In this document: one piece after another, positions 44,201 through 53,500 of the stretch | Position numbering within the stretch: position 1 is the first letter of the stretch | Layout: every line of letters starts with the position of its first letter | Assembly: GCF_017354985.1 (NCBI RefSeq) | Contig: NZ_CP071501.1 | Coordinates: 3,697,001-3,761,000 of the forward strand | Origin: Shewanella cyperi | GTDB taxonomy: Bacteria; Pseudomonadota; Gammaproteobacteria; Enterobacterales; Shewanellaceae | Direction of reading: 5' to 3' | Length of the DNA stretch: 64,000 bases | Notes under the pieces: generated by a model | The model's input: only the letters and a program-made list of their open reading frames with translations | The model's database searches: none | What the model was told of the DNA's origin: nothing | Made by a program: the position numbers and the translations under genes

Positions 44201-44271
44201 AACCGCCTGCCCCCCCCATTCTGCCAGAAGCAAACCATGTAGTGCTCCAGGACGAGCACAGCATCCCCTAA
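35257..44271 (+). CDS. Giant LapA/BpfA-type RTX adhesin 1 (3,004 residues)
   Basis: This is a biofilm adhesin of the LapA/BpfA class, exported by type I secretion and anchored at the cell surface. The N-terminal retention module (residues 1-110) ends in the LapG-type site TAAG (Ala112-Ala113), followed by a Gly-rich linker. Next come divergent Ig-like/VCBS domains, three composite about 240-residue units (409-1129), eleven 123-residue VCBS units (1130-2482, motif GTNDAPVLTVD), a non-repetitive region (about 2483-2790), RTX nonapeptides (GNDIIKGLAGDDELLGGSGND, split here only by family convention) and a type I secretion C-terminus (LDLSDILL). The ATG at 35257 is chosen because AAGGA lies near it and the module begins there; the frame is open to 35188. 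The RTX calcium sites and repeat linkers imply a calcium-rigidified fibre whose C-terminal part is distal. Confidence 0.92.
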   Translation: MGIAINQQDAVVTQIVGQLRAKDEQGNVRTLNIGDIIHQGEQLIFASDDKFVIEYADGTRMSEVNMQSQAQTTPASTQMPDLPADATDAEIAALQAQILAGQDPTADLPETAAGAGGGGTEGGFDYTSVGRDGAETLASAGWDTTGFTTTTLTAQQEPLLTDILPEAPFLANANLTFSDAALPLGSTPDAQQVTQDGTLAFSATSGVLNISIDGVAIVTDGIFNGPVTISTSYGVLTISGVDLANGILSFSFTQTAAVDHSQGDIFNQLFSLLLTDNLGVTTSSTLTISVGDDAPSGQNDSNSLSEDTSLAVIGNLLANDTQGADTAQVTAAGAGSATNISVGQASQINGSFGVLTLNSDGSYSYQLNTGLQAVQALAQGQTLNEVFSYVLQDADGDISVQTLTITITGSNDAPVITTEQGQDLGTVIEAGNFDDGSFNPGVPSVSGNLSASDVDNGAVLTWSGNADSPFGSFSIDAATGAWTYTLDNSAADSLQEGEVRIETFLVTVTDEFGATATQEVTITIVGSNDAPILSAETSGSVTEDQNVSAGMLVDSGALSFTDVDLGDDHQMSSSYNGDISWSGGSLTQEQINALLAGFSVDSNSWDYSIANSLVQFLSVGETITLSFTVTVTDEFGASDSQIVTLTIHGTNDAPVITTEQGQDLGTVIEAGNFDDGSFNLGVPSISGNLSASDVDNGAVLTWSGNADSPFGSFSIDAATGAWTYVLDNSAADSLQEGEVRIETFLVTVTDEFGATATQEVTITIVGSNDAPILSAETSGSVTEDQNVSAGMLIDSGALSFTDVDLGDDHQMSSSYNGDISWSGGSLTQDQINALLAGFSVDSNSWDYSIANSLVQFLSIGETITLSFTVTVTDEFGASDSQVVTLTIHGTNDGPVINPPAEGDADGTVIEAGNFDNGNVDPGSPEISGTLTATDADHDAVLTWSGNAEGEFGGFVIDPETGIWTYTIDNSAADSLQEGETRTETFLVTVTDQNGATSTQEVTITIVGSNDAPILTLNDSGSVIEDVDVIAGMLSDSGALSFTDVDVGDSHEISTSYNGDISWSGGALTLAEINALVAGFSADSDSWDFNIANSLVQFLAVGETITLSFTVTVTDEFGASDSQQVNITITGTNDAPVLTVDTSGSVTEDVNVLAGMLSDSGALIFTDVDVNDSHSVSSLYNNDISWSGGALTQDQINALVAGFSADSDSWDYSIANSLVQFLAVGETITLSFNVSVDDGHGGIDTDTVTITINGTNDAPVLTVDTSGSVTEDVNVLAGMLSDSGALSFTDVDVNDSHSVNSLYNNDISWSGGALTQDQINALVAGFSADSDSWDYSIANSLVQFLAVGETITLSFNVSVDDGHGGIDTETVTITINGTNDAPVLTVDTSGSVTEDVNVLAGMLSDSGALSFTDVDVNDSHSVNSLYNNDISWSGGALTQDQINALVAGFSADSDSWDYSIANSLVQFLAVGETITLSFNVSVDDGHGGIDTETVTITINGTNDAPVLTVDTSGSVTEDVNVLAGMLSDSGALSFTDVDVNDSHSVNSLYNNDISWSGGALTQDQINALVAGFSADSDSWDYSIANSLVQFLGVGETITLSFNVSVDDGHGGIDTETVTITINGTNDAPVLTVDTSGSVTEDVNVLAGMLSDSGALSFTDVDVNDSHSVNSLYNNDISWSGGALTQDQINALVAGFSADSDSWDYSIANSLVQFLAVGETITLSFNVSVDDGHGGIDTETVTITINGTNDAPVLTVDTSGSVTEDVNVLAGMLSDSGALSFTDVDVNDSHSVNSLYNNDISWSGGALTQDQINALVAGFSADSDSWDYSIANSLVQFLAVGETITLSFNVSVDDGHGGIDTDTVTITINGTNDAPVLTVDTSGSVTEDVNVLAGMLSDSGTLSFSDVDVNDSHSVNSLYNNDISWSGGALTQDQINALVAGFSADSDSWDYSIANSLVQFLAVGETITLSFNVSVDDGHGGIDTETVTITINGTNDAPVLTVDTSGSVTEDVNVLAGMLSDSGTLSFSDVDVNDSHSVNSLYNNDISWSGGALTQDQINALVAGFSADSDSWDYSIANSLVQFLAVGETITLSFNVSVDDGHGGIDTETVTITINGTNDAPVLTVDTSGSVTEDVNVLAGMLSDSGALSFTDVDVNDSHSVNSLYNNDISWSGGALTQDQINALVAGFSADSDSWDYSIANSLVQFLAVGETITLSFNVSVDDGHGGIDTETVTITINGTNDAPVLTVDTSGSVTEDVNVLAGMLSDSGTLSFSDVDVNDSHSVNSLYNNDISWSGGALTQDQINALVAGFSADSDSWDYSIANSLVQFLAVGETITLSFNVSVDDGHGGIDTETVTITINGTNDAPVLTVDTSGSVTEDVNVLAGMLSDSGTLSFSDVDVNDSHSVNSLYNNDISWSGGALTQDQINALVAGFNLVNGGWTYSIDNELIQFLGEGETITLSFDVTVDDGNGGTDTKTVSITINGTNDAVEGEFAKEIWVPASMAELLNPYDDGYPLHIAVPTDTDVNDTISITNISMAFVDQNVVADIGTLWYVDDDTNLLTQFDFDNPVSLSAAELGTLVYMPGDNGDLDSQLDISLTFTVNSGAEQVQGDFVIHTVPQNSLGDNSVLIGDGSSPLTSGNDQDAYLTVSSGFAEVLNTDPSLGTLDLFTDFQKSPFDIPIPAGEIGGVTGQEREDEVSVRLTINGITFIVIAAANGVTDWTFDVDSGLMKASVAYDSILMESDPSTTLAQYLAANPVSAGDIWTITYLDNDGGSYQARFVQATFTHELLPDTAITVTGTDNVDNLIFGTTEGDILTGANLNDEIVGREGNDIIKGLAGDDELLGGSGNDTIEGGTGADYLIGGLGSDSLDAGIDTDRDILVWDTGSADGSTDDVYHFDPDHDALDLSDILLDEENGSLEDYLSFSFGGGDTTITIDSNGAAPGGDTVTIVLHGTDLSAIYGSANETDIIQGMLGDNALLVTQPPAPPILPEANHVVLQDEHSIP
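36481..38643 (+). repeat. Three composite ~720-bp repeats in adhesin 1
   Basis: Units begin at 36481, 37201 and 37921 (periods 720, 720, 723). Each encodes two linked domains, one with TVIEAGNFD and SAADSLQEGE, the other with SGDISWSGG-like residues related to the 369-bp units that follow. The first two are nearly identical; the third is diverged. Confidence 0.85.
38644..42702 (+). repeat. Eleven tandem 369-bp repeats (VCBS type) in adhesin 1
   Basis: Units start at 38644 and every 369 bases to 42334, with no length change, each coding 123 residues beginning GTNDAPVLTVDTSG. Differences between units are few: SGALSFTDV versus SGTLSFSDV (units 7, 8, 10, 11), IDTDTV versus IDTETV, one LGVGET (unit 4). 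The second half of unit 11 is diverged. Confidence 0.95.
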
Positions 44272-44301
44272 ACTCAAGTCCCTACCTTAAAAACCATGAT
44301 A

Positions 44302-44337
44302 AAAACAGGAGTACATTCGTACTCCTGTTTTATTTTT
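44302..44337 (+). terminator. Terminator between the two adhesin genes
   Basis: A 13-bp perfect stem (44302-44314 with 44319-44331, loop ATTC) followed by TTTATTTTT, 30 bases after the adhesin 1 stop. This is a strong rho-independent signal, so adhesin 2 needs its own promoter. Confidence 0.9.
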
Positions 44338-44402
44338 CAACCAAAAAAGACATTTACCCTTACACTTCATTGACTTACAAAATCACATCATCCGTCAAAT
44401 AA

Positions 44403-44431
44403 TTGACTTAACTAAATAACTCAATTAACAT
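44403..44431 (+). promoter_or_regulatory. Candidate promoter of adhesin 2
   Basis: In an A/T-rich stretch, TTGACT (44403-44408), a 17-base spacer and TAACAT (44426-44431) resemble a sigma-70 promoter, about 95 bases before the adhesin 2 ATG. Other TTGAC elements occur nearby (about 44370), so the exact start is uncertain. Confidence 0.4.
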
Positions 44432-44525
44432 TCGCTCTCATAAGTTTCACAAACACTATATTTGCAACATTTGCAGTACATAAAGTTGCTTTCGAATACG
44501 GACGTTTTTGCTGCAGGGGCTGGCT

Positions 44526-47500
44526 ATGAAATCATTGATCACATCACAAAACAGTCAGGTAAAGAGCCTGGATGGAAAAGTATATATAGTCAGCAATGGA
44601 CTTGAGCAAGAGCTCAGGCTTGGGGATGCATTGCCGCAAGGTAGTGAAATCCTGTTGGCAGACAATGCCAACCTGGAGCTGCAATTACAGGATGGCTCCA
44701 GCTTTAATAGCGGTGAGTTTTCAGCTCCCAATGAGTCCGTATCCGATGCCGAAATTCAACAGCTGCAGGACTTAATTGCTGCCGGTGACGACCCCACAGC
44801 CGATTTACCAGCCACTGCCGCGGGTGGTGCACCCGGAAATGAAGGTGATTCAGGCTTTGTCTCTTTGGTGCGCGATGGCGCGGAAGCCTTGGCCGGCGCT
44901 GGCTATGACACCCAAACAATACTGTTCAGCGCTGGTTCTACAGCAAATGGCGACAGCGAGAGCTTCAACCTGGTAGCCATAGCCAATAATGATATTCAAC
45001 AGATTGCCGAGGATACCGTTGCCACTGGCAATGTGCTCGATAATGACAGTGACAACCTGGGGCAGGTGGAAGTCACCAGCTTCATAATTGATGGCGTTGA
45101 GTATGGTGCGGGCACCAGTGTCACTCTCACTTCAGGCACATTCACACTCAATGCCGACGGTTCCTACACCTTTACACCAGCCGAGAACTGGAACGGCGAA
45201 GTACCAGTTATAAGCTACAACACCAGTGTAGGCACCACCGCCACTCTGACCTTAGTTGTTACCCCAGTGGACGACCCGTCCATAGTGCAGAACGACACAG
45301 TAACGGTAGCCGAAGACACGGTGGCCAGCGGCAACGTGCTCGACAACGACAGCGATGTGGATGACGACCTGACCGTGGTCAGCTTCGAAGTGAATGGCAA
45401 CAACTACAGCGCCGGTGACAGCGTCGAGCTCGACGGCGGCACCCTGGTGCTGAACGCCGATGGCTCTTACAGCTTCACCCCCAACGCAGACTGGAACGGC
45501 AACGTGCCGGTGGTGACCTACACCACCAACACCGGTGCCACCGCCACCCTGACGATCGTCGTGACCCCGGTGGACGATGCCACCAATGCGGTCAATGACT
45601 TCAACACCGTAGCCGAAGACACGGTGGCCAGCGGCAACGTGCTCGACAACGACAGCGACGTGGATGACGACCTGACCGTGGTCAGCTTCGAAGTGAACGG
45701 CAACAGCTACAGCGCCGGTGACAGCGTCGAGCTCGACGGCGGCACCCTGGTGCTCAATGCCGACGGCTCTTACAGCTTCACCCCCAACGCAGACTGGAAC
45801 GGCAACGTGCCGGTGGTGACCTACACCACCAACACCGGTGCCACCGCCACCCTGACGATCGTCGTGACCCCGGTGGACGACGCCACCAATGCGGTCAATG
45901 ATTTCAACACCGTAGCCGAAGACACGGTTGCCAGCGGCAACGTGCTCGACAACGACAGCGACGTCGATGACGACCTGACCGTGGTCAGCTTCGAAGTGAA
46001 CGGCAACAGCTACAGCGCTGGTGACAGCGTCGAGCTCGACGGCGGCACCCTGGTGCTGAACGCCGACGGCTCTTACAGCTTCACTCCCAACGCAGACTGG
46101 AACGGCAACGTGCCGGTGGTGACCTACACCACCAACACCGGCGCCACCGCCACCCTGACCATAGTGGTCACGCCGGTGGATGACGCCACCAATGCGGTCA
46201 ATGACTTCAACACCGTGGCGGAAGACACGGTGGCCAGCGGCAACGTGCTCGACAACGACAGCGACGTGGATAACGAACTGTCGGTGGTCAGCTTCGAAGT
46301 GGACGGCAACAGCTACAGCGCCGGTGACAGCGTCGAGCTCGATGGCGGCACCCTGGTGCTGAACGCCGACGGCTCTTACAGCTTCACTCCCAACGCAGAC
46401 TGGAACGGCAACGTGCCGGTGGTGACCTACACCACCAACACCGGTGCCACCGCTACCCTGACGATCGTGGTTACCCCGGTGGACGATGCCACCAATGCGG
46501 TCAATGACTTCAACACCGTAGCCGAAGACACGGTGGCCAGCGGCAACGTGCTCGACAACGACAGCGATGTGGATGACGACCTGACCGTGGTCAGCTTCGA
46601 AGTGAACGGCAACAGCTACAGCGCCGGTGACAGCGTTGAACTCGACGGCGGCATCCTGGTGCTCAATGCCGACGGCTCTTACAGCTTCACCCCCAACGCA
46701 GATTGGAACGGTAACGTGCCGGTGGTGACCTACACCACCAACACCGGTGCCACCGCCACCCTGACGATCGTCGTGACCCCGGTGGACGATGCCACCAACG
46801 CGGTCAATGACTTCAACACCGTAGCCGAAGATACCGTCGCCAGCGGCAACGTGCTCGACAACGACAGCGACGTCGATGACGACCTGACCGTGGTCAGCTT
46901 TGAAGTGAACGGCAACAGCTACAGCGCCGGTGACAGCGTCGAGCTCGACGGCGGCACCCTGGTGCTGAACGCCGACGGCAGCTACAGCTTCACCCCCAAC
47001 GCAGACTGGAACGGCAACGTGCCGGTGGTGACCTACACCACCAACACCGGTGCCACCGCCACCTTGACGATCGTCGTGACGCCGGTGGACGATGCCACCA
47101 ACGCGGTCAATGACTTCAACACCGTAGCCGAAGACACGGTTGCCAGCGGCAACGTGCTCGACAACGACAGCGACGTGGATGACGACCTGACCGTGGTCAG
47201 CTTCGAAGTGAACGGCAACAGCTACAGCGCCGGTGACAGCGTCGAGCTCGACGGCGGCATCCTGGTGCTCAATGCCGACGGCAGCTACAGCTTCACCCCC
47301 AACGCAGACTGGAACGGCAACGTGCCGGTGGTGACCTACACCACCAACACCGGTGCCACCGCCACCCTGACGATCGTCGTGACGCCGGTGGACGATGCCA
47401 CCAACGCGGTCAATGACTTCAACACCGTAGCCGAAGACACGGTGGCCAGCGGCAACGTGCTCGACAACGACAGCGACATCGACAGCGAACTGTCGGTGGT

Positions 47501-50500
47501 CAGCTTCACCATCGCCGGTGATGAGACCGTCTACAGCGCCGGTGACAGCGTCGAGCTCGATGGCGGCACCCTGGTGCTGAACGCCGACGGCAGCTACAGC
47601 TTCACCCCCAACGCAGACTGGAACGGCAACGTGCCGGTGGTGACCTACACCACCAACACCGGTGCCACCGCCACCTTGACGATCGTCGTGACGCCGGTGG
47701 ACGATGCCACCAACGCGGTCAATGACTTCAACACCGTAGCCGAAGACACGGTTGCCACTGGCAACGTGCTCGACAACGATAGCGACGTGGATAACGAACT
47801 GTCGGTGGTCAGCTTCGAAGTGGACGGCAACAGCTACAGCGCCGGTGACAGCGTTGAACTCGACGGCGGCACCCTGGTGCTCAATGCCGACGGCTCTTAC
47901 AGCTTCACCCCCAACGCAGATTGGAACGGTAACGTGCCGGTGGTGACCTACACCACCAACACCGGTGCCACCGCCACCCTGACGATCGTCGTGACCCCGG
48001 TGGACGATGCCACCAACGCGGTCAATGACTTCAACACCGTAGCCGAAGATACCGTCGCCAGCGGCAACGTACTCGACAACGACAGCGACATCGACAACGA
48101 TCTGTCCGTGACCAGTTTTGAAGTGGATGGCAACAGTTATGCGGCCGGCAGCAGCGTTGAACTCGACGGCGGCACCCTGGTGCTGAACGCCGACGGCTCT
48201 TACAGCTTCACCCCCAATGCCGACTGGAACGGCAACGTGCCGGTGGTGACTTACACCACCAACACCGGTGCCACCGCCACCCTGACGATCGTCGTGACCC
48301 CGGTGGACGATGCCACCAACGCGGTCAATGACTTCAACACCGTAGCCGAAGACACGGTGGCCAGCGGCAACGTGCTCGACAACGACAGCGACGTCGATGA
48401 CGAACTGTCGGTGGTCAGCTTCGAAGTGAATGGCAACAGCTACAGCGCCGGTGACAGCGTCGAGCTCGACGGCGGCACCCTGGTGCTGAACGCCGACGGC
48501 TCTTACAGCTTCACCCCCAACGCAGACTGGAACGGCAACGTGCCGGTGGTGACCTACACCACCAACACCGGTGCCACCGCCACCCTGACGATCGTCGTGA
48601 CCCCGGTGGATGACGCCACCAACGCGGTCAATGACTTCAACACCGTGGCTGAAGACACGGTGGCCAGCGGCAACGTGCTCGACAACGACAGCGATGTGGA
48701 TGACGACCTGACCGTGGTCAGCTTCGAAGTGAATGGCAACAACTACAGCGCCGGTGACAGCGTCGAGCTCGACGGCGGCACCCTGGTGCTGAACGCCGAT
48801 GGCTCTTACAGCTTCACCCCCAACGCAGACTGGAACGGCAACGTGCCGGTGGTGACCTACACCACCAACACCGGTGCCACCGCCACCCTGACGATCGTCG
48901 TGACCCCGGTGGACGATGCCACCAATGCGGTCAATGACTTCAACACCGTAGCCGAAGACACTGTGGCCAGCGGCAACGTGCTCGACAACGACAGCGACGT
49001 GGATGACGACCTGACCGTGGTCAGCTTCGAAGTGAACGGCAACAGCTACAGCGCCGGTGACAGCGTCGAGCTCGACGGCGGCACCCTGGTGCTCAATGCC
49101 GACGGCTCTTACAGCTTCACCCCCAACGCAGACTGGAACGGCAACGTGCCGGTGGTGACCTACACCACCAACACCGGTGCCACCGCCACCCTGACGATCG
49201 TCGTGACCCCGGTGGACGACGCCACCAATGCGGTCAATGATTTCAACACCGTAGCCGAAGACACGGTTGCCAGCGGCAACGTGCTCGACAACGACAGCGA
49301 CGTGGATGACGACCTGTCGGTCGCCAGCTTCGAAGTGAATGGCAACAGCTACAGCGCCGGTGACAGCGTCGAGCTCGACGGCGGCACCCTGGTGCTGAAC
49401 GCCGACGGCTCTTACAGCTTCACCCCCAACGCAGACTGGAACGGCAACGTGCCGGTGGTGACCTACACCACCAACACCGGCGCCACCGCCACCCTGACCA
49501 TAGTGGTCACGCCGGTGGATGACGCCACCAATGCGGTCAATGACTTCAACACCGTGGCGGAAGACACGGTGGCCAGCGGCAACGTGCTCGACAACGACAG
49601 CGACGTCGATGACGAACTGTCTGTGGTCAGCTTCACCATCGCCGGTGATGAGACCGTCTACAGCGCCGGTGACAGCGTCGAGCTCGACGGCGGCACCCTG
49701 GTGCTGAACGCCGACGGCTCTTACAGCTTCACCCCCAACGCAGACTGGAACGGCAACGTGCCGGTGGTGACCTACACCACCAACACCGGTGCCACCGCCA
49801 CCCTGACGATCGTCGTGACCCCGGTGGACGATGCCACCAATGCGGTCAATGACTTCAACACCGTAGCCGAAGACACGGTGGCCAGCGGCAACGTGCTCGA
49901 CAACGACAGCGACGTCGATGACGACCTGACCGTGGTCAGCTTCGAAGTGAACGGCAACAGCTACAGCGCCGGTGACAGCGTCGAGCTCGACGGCGGCACC
50001 CTGGTGCTGAACGCCGACGGCAGCTACAGCTTCACCCCCAACGCAGACTGGAACGGCAACGTGCCGGTGGTGACCTACACCACCAACACCGGTGCCACCG
50101 CCACCCTGACGATCGTCGTGACCCCGGTGGACGATGCCACCAACGCGGTCAATGACTTCAACACCGTAGCCGAAGATACCGTCGCCAGCGGCAACGTGCT
50201 CGACAACGACAGCGACGTCGATGACGACCTGACCGTGGTCAGCTTTGAAGTGAACGGCAACAGCTACAGCGCCGGTGACAGCGTCGAGCTCGACGGCGGC
50301 ACCCTGGTGCTGAACGCCGACGGCTCTTACAGCTTCACTCCCAACGCAGACTGGAACGGCAACGTGCCGGTGGTGACCTACACCACCAACACCGGTGCCA
50401 CCGCCACCCTGACCATCGTCGTGACTCCGGTGGACGATGCCACCAACGCGGTCAATGACTTCAACACCGTAGCCGAAGACACGGTTGCCAGCGGCAACGT

Positions 50501-53500
50501 GCTCGACAACGACAGCGACGTGGATGACGACCTGACCGTGGTCAGCTTCGAAGTGAACGGCAACAGCTACAGCGCCGGTGACAGCGTCGAGCTCGACGGC
50601 GGCACCCTGGTGCTGAACGCCGACGGCTCTTACAGCTTCACTCCCAACGCAGACTGGAACGGCAACGTGCCGGTGGTGACCTACACCACCAACACCGGTG
50701 CCACCGCCACCCTGACGATCGTCGTGACGCCGGTGGACGATGCCACCAACGCGGTCAATGACTTCAACACCGTAGCCGAAGACACGGTGGCCAGCGGCAA
50801 CGTGCTCGACAACGACAGCGACATCGACAGCGAACTGTCGGTGGTCAGCTTCACCATCGCCGGTGATGAGACCGTCTACAGCGCCGGTGACAGCGTCGAG
50901 CTCGATGGCGGCACCCTGGTGCTGAACGCCGACGGCAGCTACAGCTTCACCCCCAACGCAGACTGGAACGGCAACGTGCCGGTGGTGACCTACACCACCA
51001 ACACCGGTGCCACCGCCACCTTGACGATCGTCGTGACGCCGGTGGACGATGCCACCAACGCGGTCAATGACTTCAACACCGTAGCCGAAGATACCGTCGC
51101 CAGCGGCAACGTGCTCGACAACGACAGCGACGTCGATGACGACCTGACCGTGGTCAGCTTTGAAGTGAACGGCAACAGCTACAGCGCCGGTGACAGCGTC
51201 GAGCTCGACGGCGGCACCCTGGTGCTCAACGCCGACGGCTCTTACAGCTTCACTCCCAACGCAGACTGGAACGGCAACGTGCCGGTGGTGACCTACACCA
51301 CCAACACCGGTGCCACCGCCACCCTGACGATCGTCGTGACGCCGGTGGACGATGCCACCAACGCGGTCAATGACTTCAACACCGTAGCCGAAGACACGGT
51401 GGCCAGCGGCAACGTGCTCGACAACGACAGCGATGTGGATGACGACCTGACCGTGGTCAGCTTCGAAGTGAACGGCAACAGCTACAGCGCCGGTGACAGC
51501 GTTGAACTCGACGGCGGCACCCTGGTGCTCAATGCCGACGGCTCTTACAGCTTCACCCCCAACGCAGATTGGAACGGTAACGTGCCGGTGGTGACCTACA
51601 CCACCAACACCGGTGCCACCGCCACCCTGACGATCGTCGTGACCCCGGTGGACGATGCCACCAACGCGGTCAATGACTTCAACACCGTAGCCGAAGATAC
51701 CGTCGCCAGCGGCAACGTGCTCGACAACGACAGCGACGTCGATGACGACCTGACCGTGGTCAGCTTTGAAGTGAACGGCAACAGCTACAGCGCCGGTGAC
51801 AGCGTCGAGCTCGACGGCGGCACCCTGGTGCTGAACGCCGACGGCTCTTACAGCTTCACTCCCAACGCAGACTGGAACGGCAACGTGCCGGTGGTGACCT
51901 ACACCACCAACACCGGTGCCACCGCCACCCTGACCATCGTCGTGACTCCGGTGGACGATGCCACCAACGCGGTCAATGACTTCAACACCGTAGCCGAAGA
52001 CACGGTTGCCAGCGGCAACGTGCTCGACAACGACAGCGACGTGGATGACGACCTGACCGTGGTCAGCTTCGAAGTGAACGGCAACAGCTACAGCGCCGGT
52101 GACAGCGTCGAGCTCGACGGCGGCACCCTGGTGCTGAACGCCGACGGCTCTTACAGCTTCACTCCCAACGCAGACTGGAACGGCAACGTGCCGGTGGTGA
52201 CCTACACCACCAACACCGGTGCCACCGCCACCCTGACGATCGTCGTGACGCCGGTGGACGATGCCACCAACGCGGTCAATGACTTCAACACCGTAGCCGA
52301 AGACACGGTGGCCAGCGGCAACGTGCTCGACAACGACAGCGACATCGACAGCGAACTGTCGGTGGTCAGCTTCACCATCGCCGGTGATGAGACCGTCTAC
52401 AGCGCCGGTGACAGCGTCGAGCTCGACGGCGGCACCCTGGTGCTGAACGCCGACGGCAGCTACAGCTTCACCCCCAACGCAGACTGGAACGGCAACGTGC
52501 CGGTGGTGACCTACACCACCAACACCGGTGCCACCGCCACCCTGACCATCGTGGTCACCCCGGTGGACGATGCCACCAATGCGGTCAATGACTTCAACAC
52601 CGTAGCCGAAGACACGGTGGCCAGCGGCAACGTGCTCGACAACGACAGCGACGTGGATGACGACCTGTCGGTGGTCAGCTTCGAAGTGAACGGCAACAGC
52701 TACAGCGCCGGTGACAGCGTTGAACTCGACGGCGGCACCCTGGTGCTCAATGCCGACGGCTCTTACAGCTTTACTCCCAATGCCGACTGGAACGGCAACG
52801 TGCCGGTGGTGACCTACACCACCAACACCGGTGCCACCGCTACCCTGACGATCGTGGTTACCCCTGAAAATGATGAGCCAGTGGCACTGGCAAACAGCTA
52901 CTCTGTGGATGAAGGCGACACAGTGTCAGGCAATATCATCACAGATGACACAGGTGCAGGTGTTGACAGCGACCCAGAGGGTGACGAACTCAACATCACC
53001 CATATCAATGGAGAACTTCTCAACTTCGTCAATGGTGTAGCAACAGTAGCCATTTCAGGCGGCACACTGACCATTAATCAAGACGGCAGTTTCAGCTACA
53101 GCCATGACGGTAGTGAGCCAGTCCCCATTAGCTTTACCTACACAGTTTCCGATGGTAACGGCGGTACAGATACGGCCACAGTTTCAATCACTGTCAATCC
53201 GGTAGACGATATCGCGATCGCCAATGACGACAGTTTCTCGGTAATGGAAGACCAGACTTCTGACGCCTTGGATCTGCTGGGTAACGATATTGGTGAAGGG
53301 TTAATAATCAAGTCTATCAACGGAGTCCTGCTGACGGGCGGGGAGCAATTCATTGCTGTCGATCACGGCACCATATTCATCAGTGCTGAGGGCGAAATCA
53401 CCTTCACTCCAACTGCGAATTACAGCGGTCCAGTGACCTTTGATTACGTTATCGAAGATCTCGACGGCGGCGAGGCAACTGCTACCGTCACGGGCACAGT

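Noticed and set aside
44508..44525. TTG start six codons before the chosen ATG of adhesin 2
   Set aside because: The ATG at 44526 has a well-spaced AGGGG and is the better start; the TTG has no ribosome binding site.
45309..52863. Regular 303-bp repeats considered as a CRISPR or satellite array
   Set aside because: There are no spacers, the unit is a multiple of three, and the whole stretch is a single open frame with protein-level conservation.
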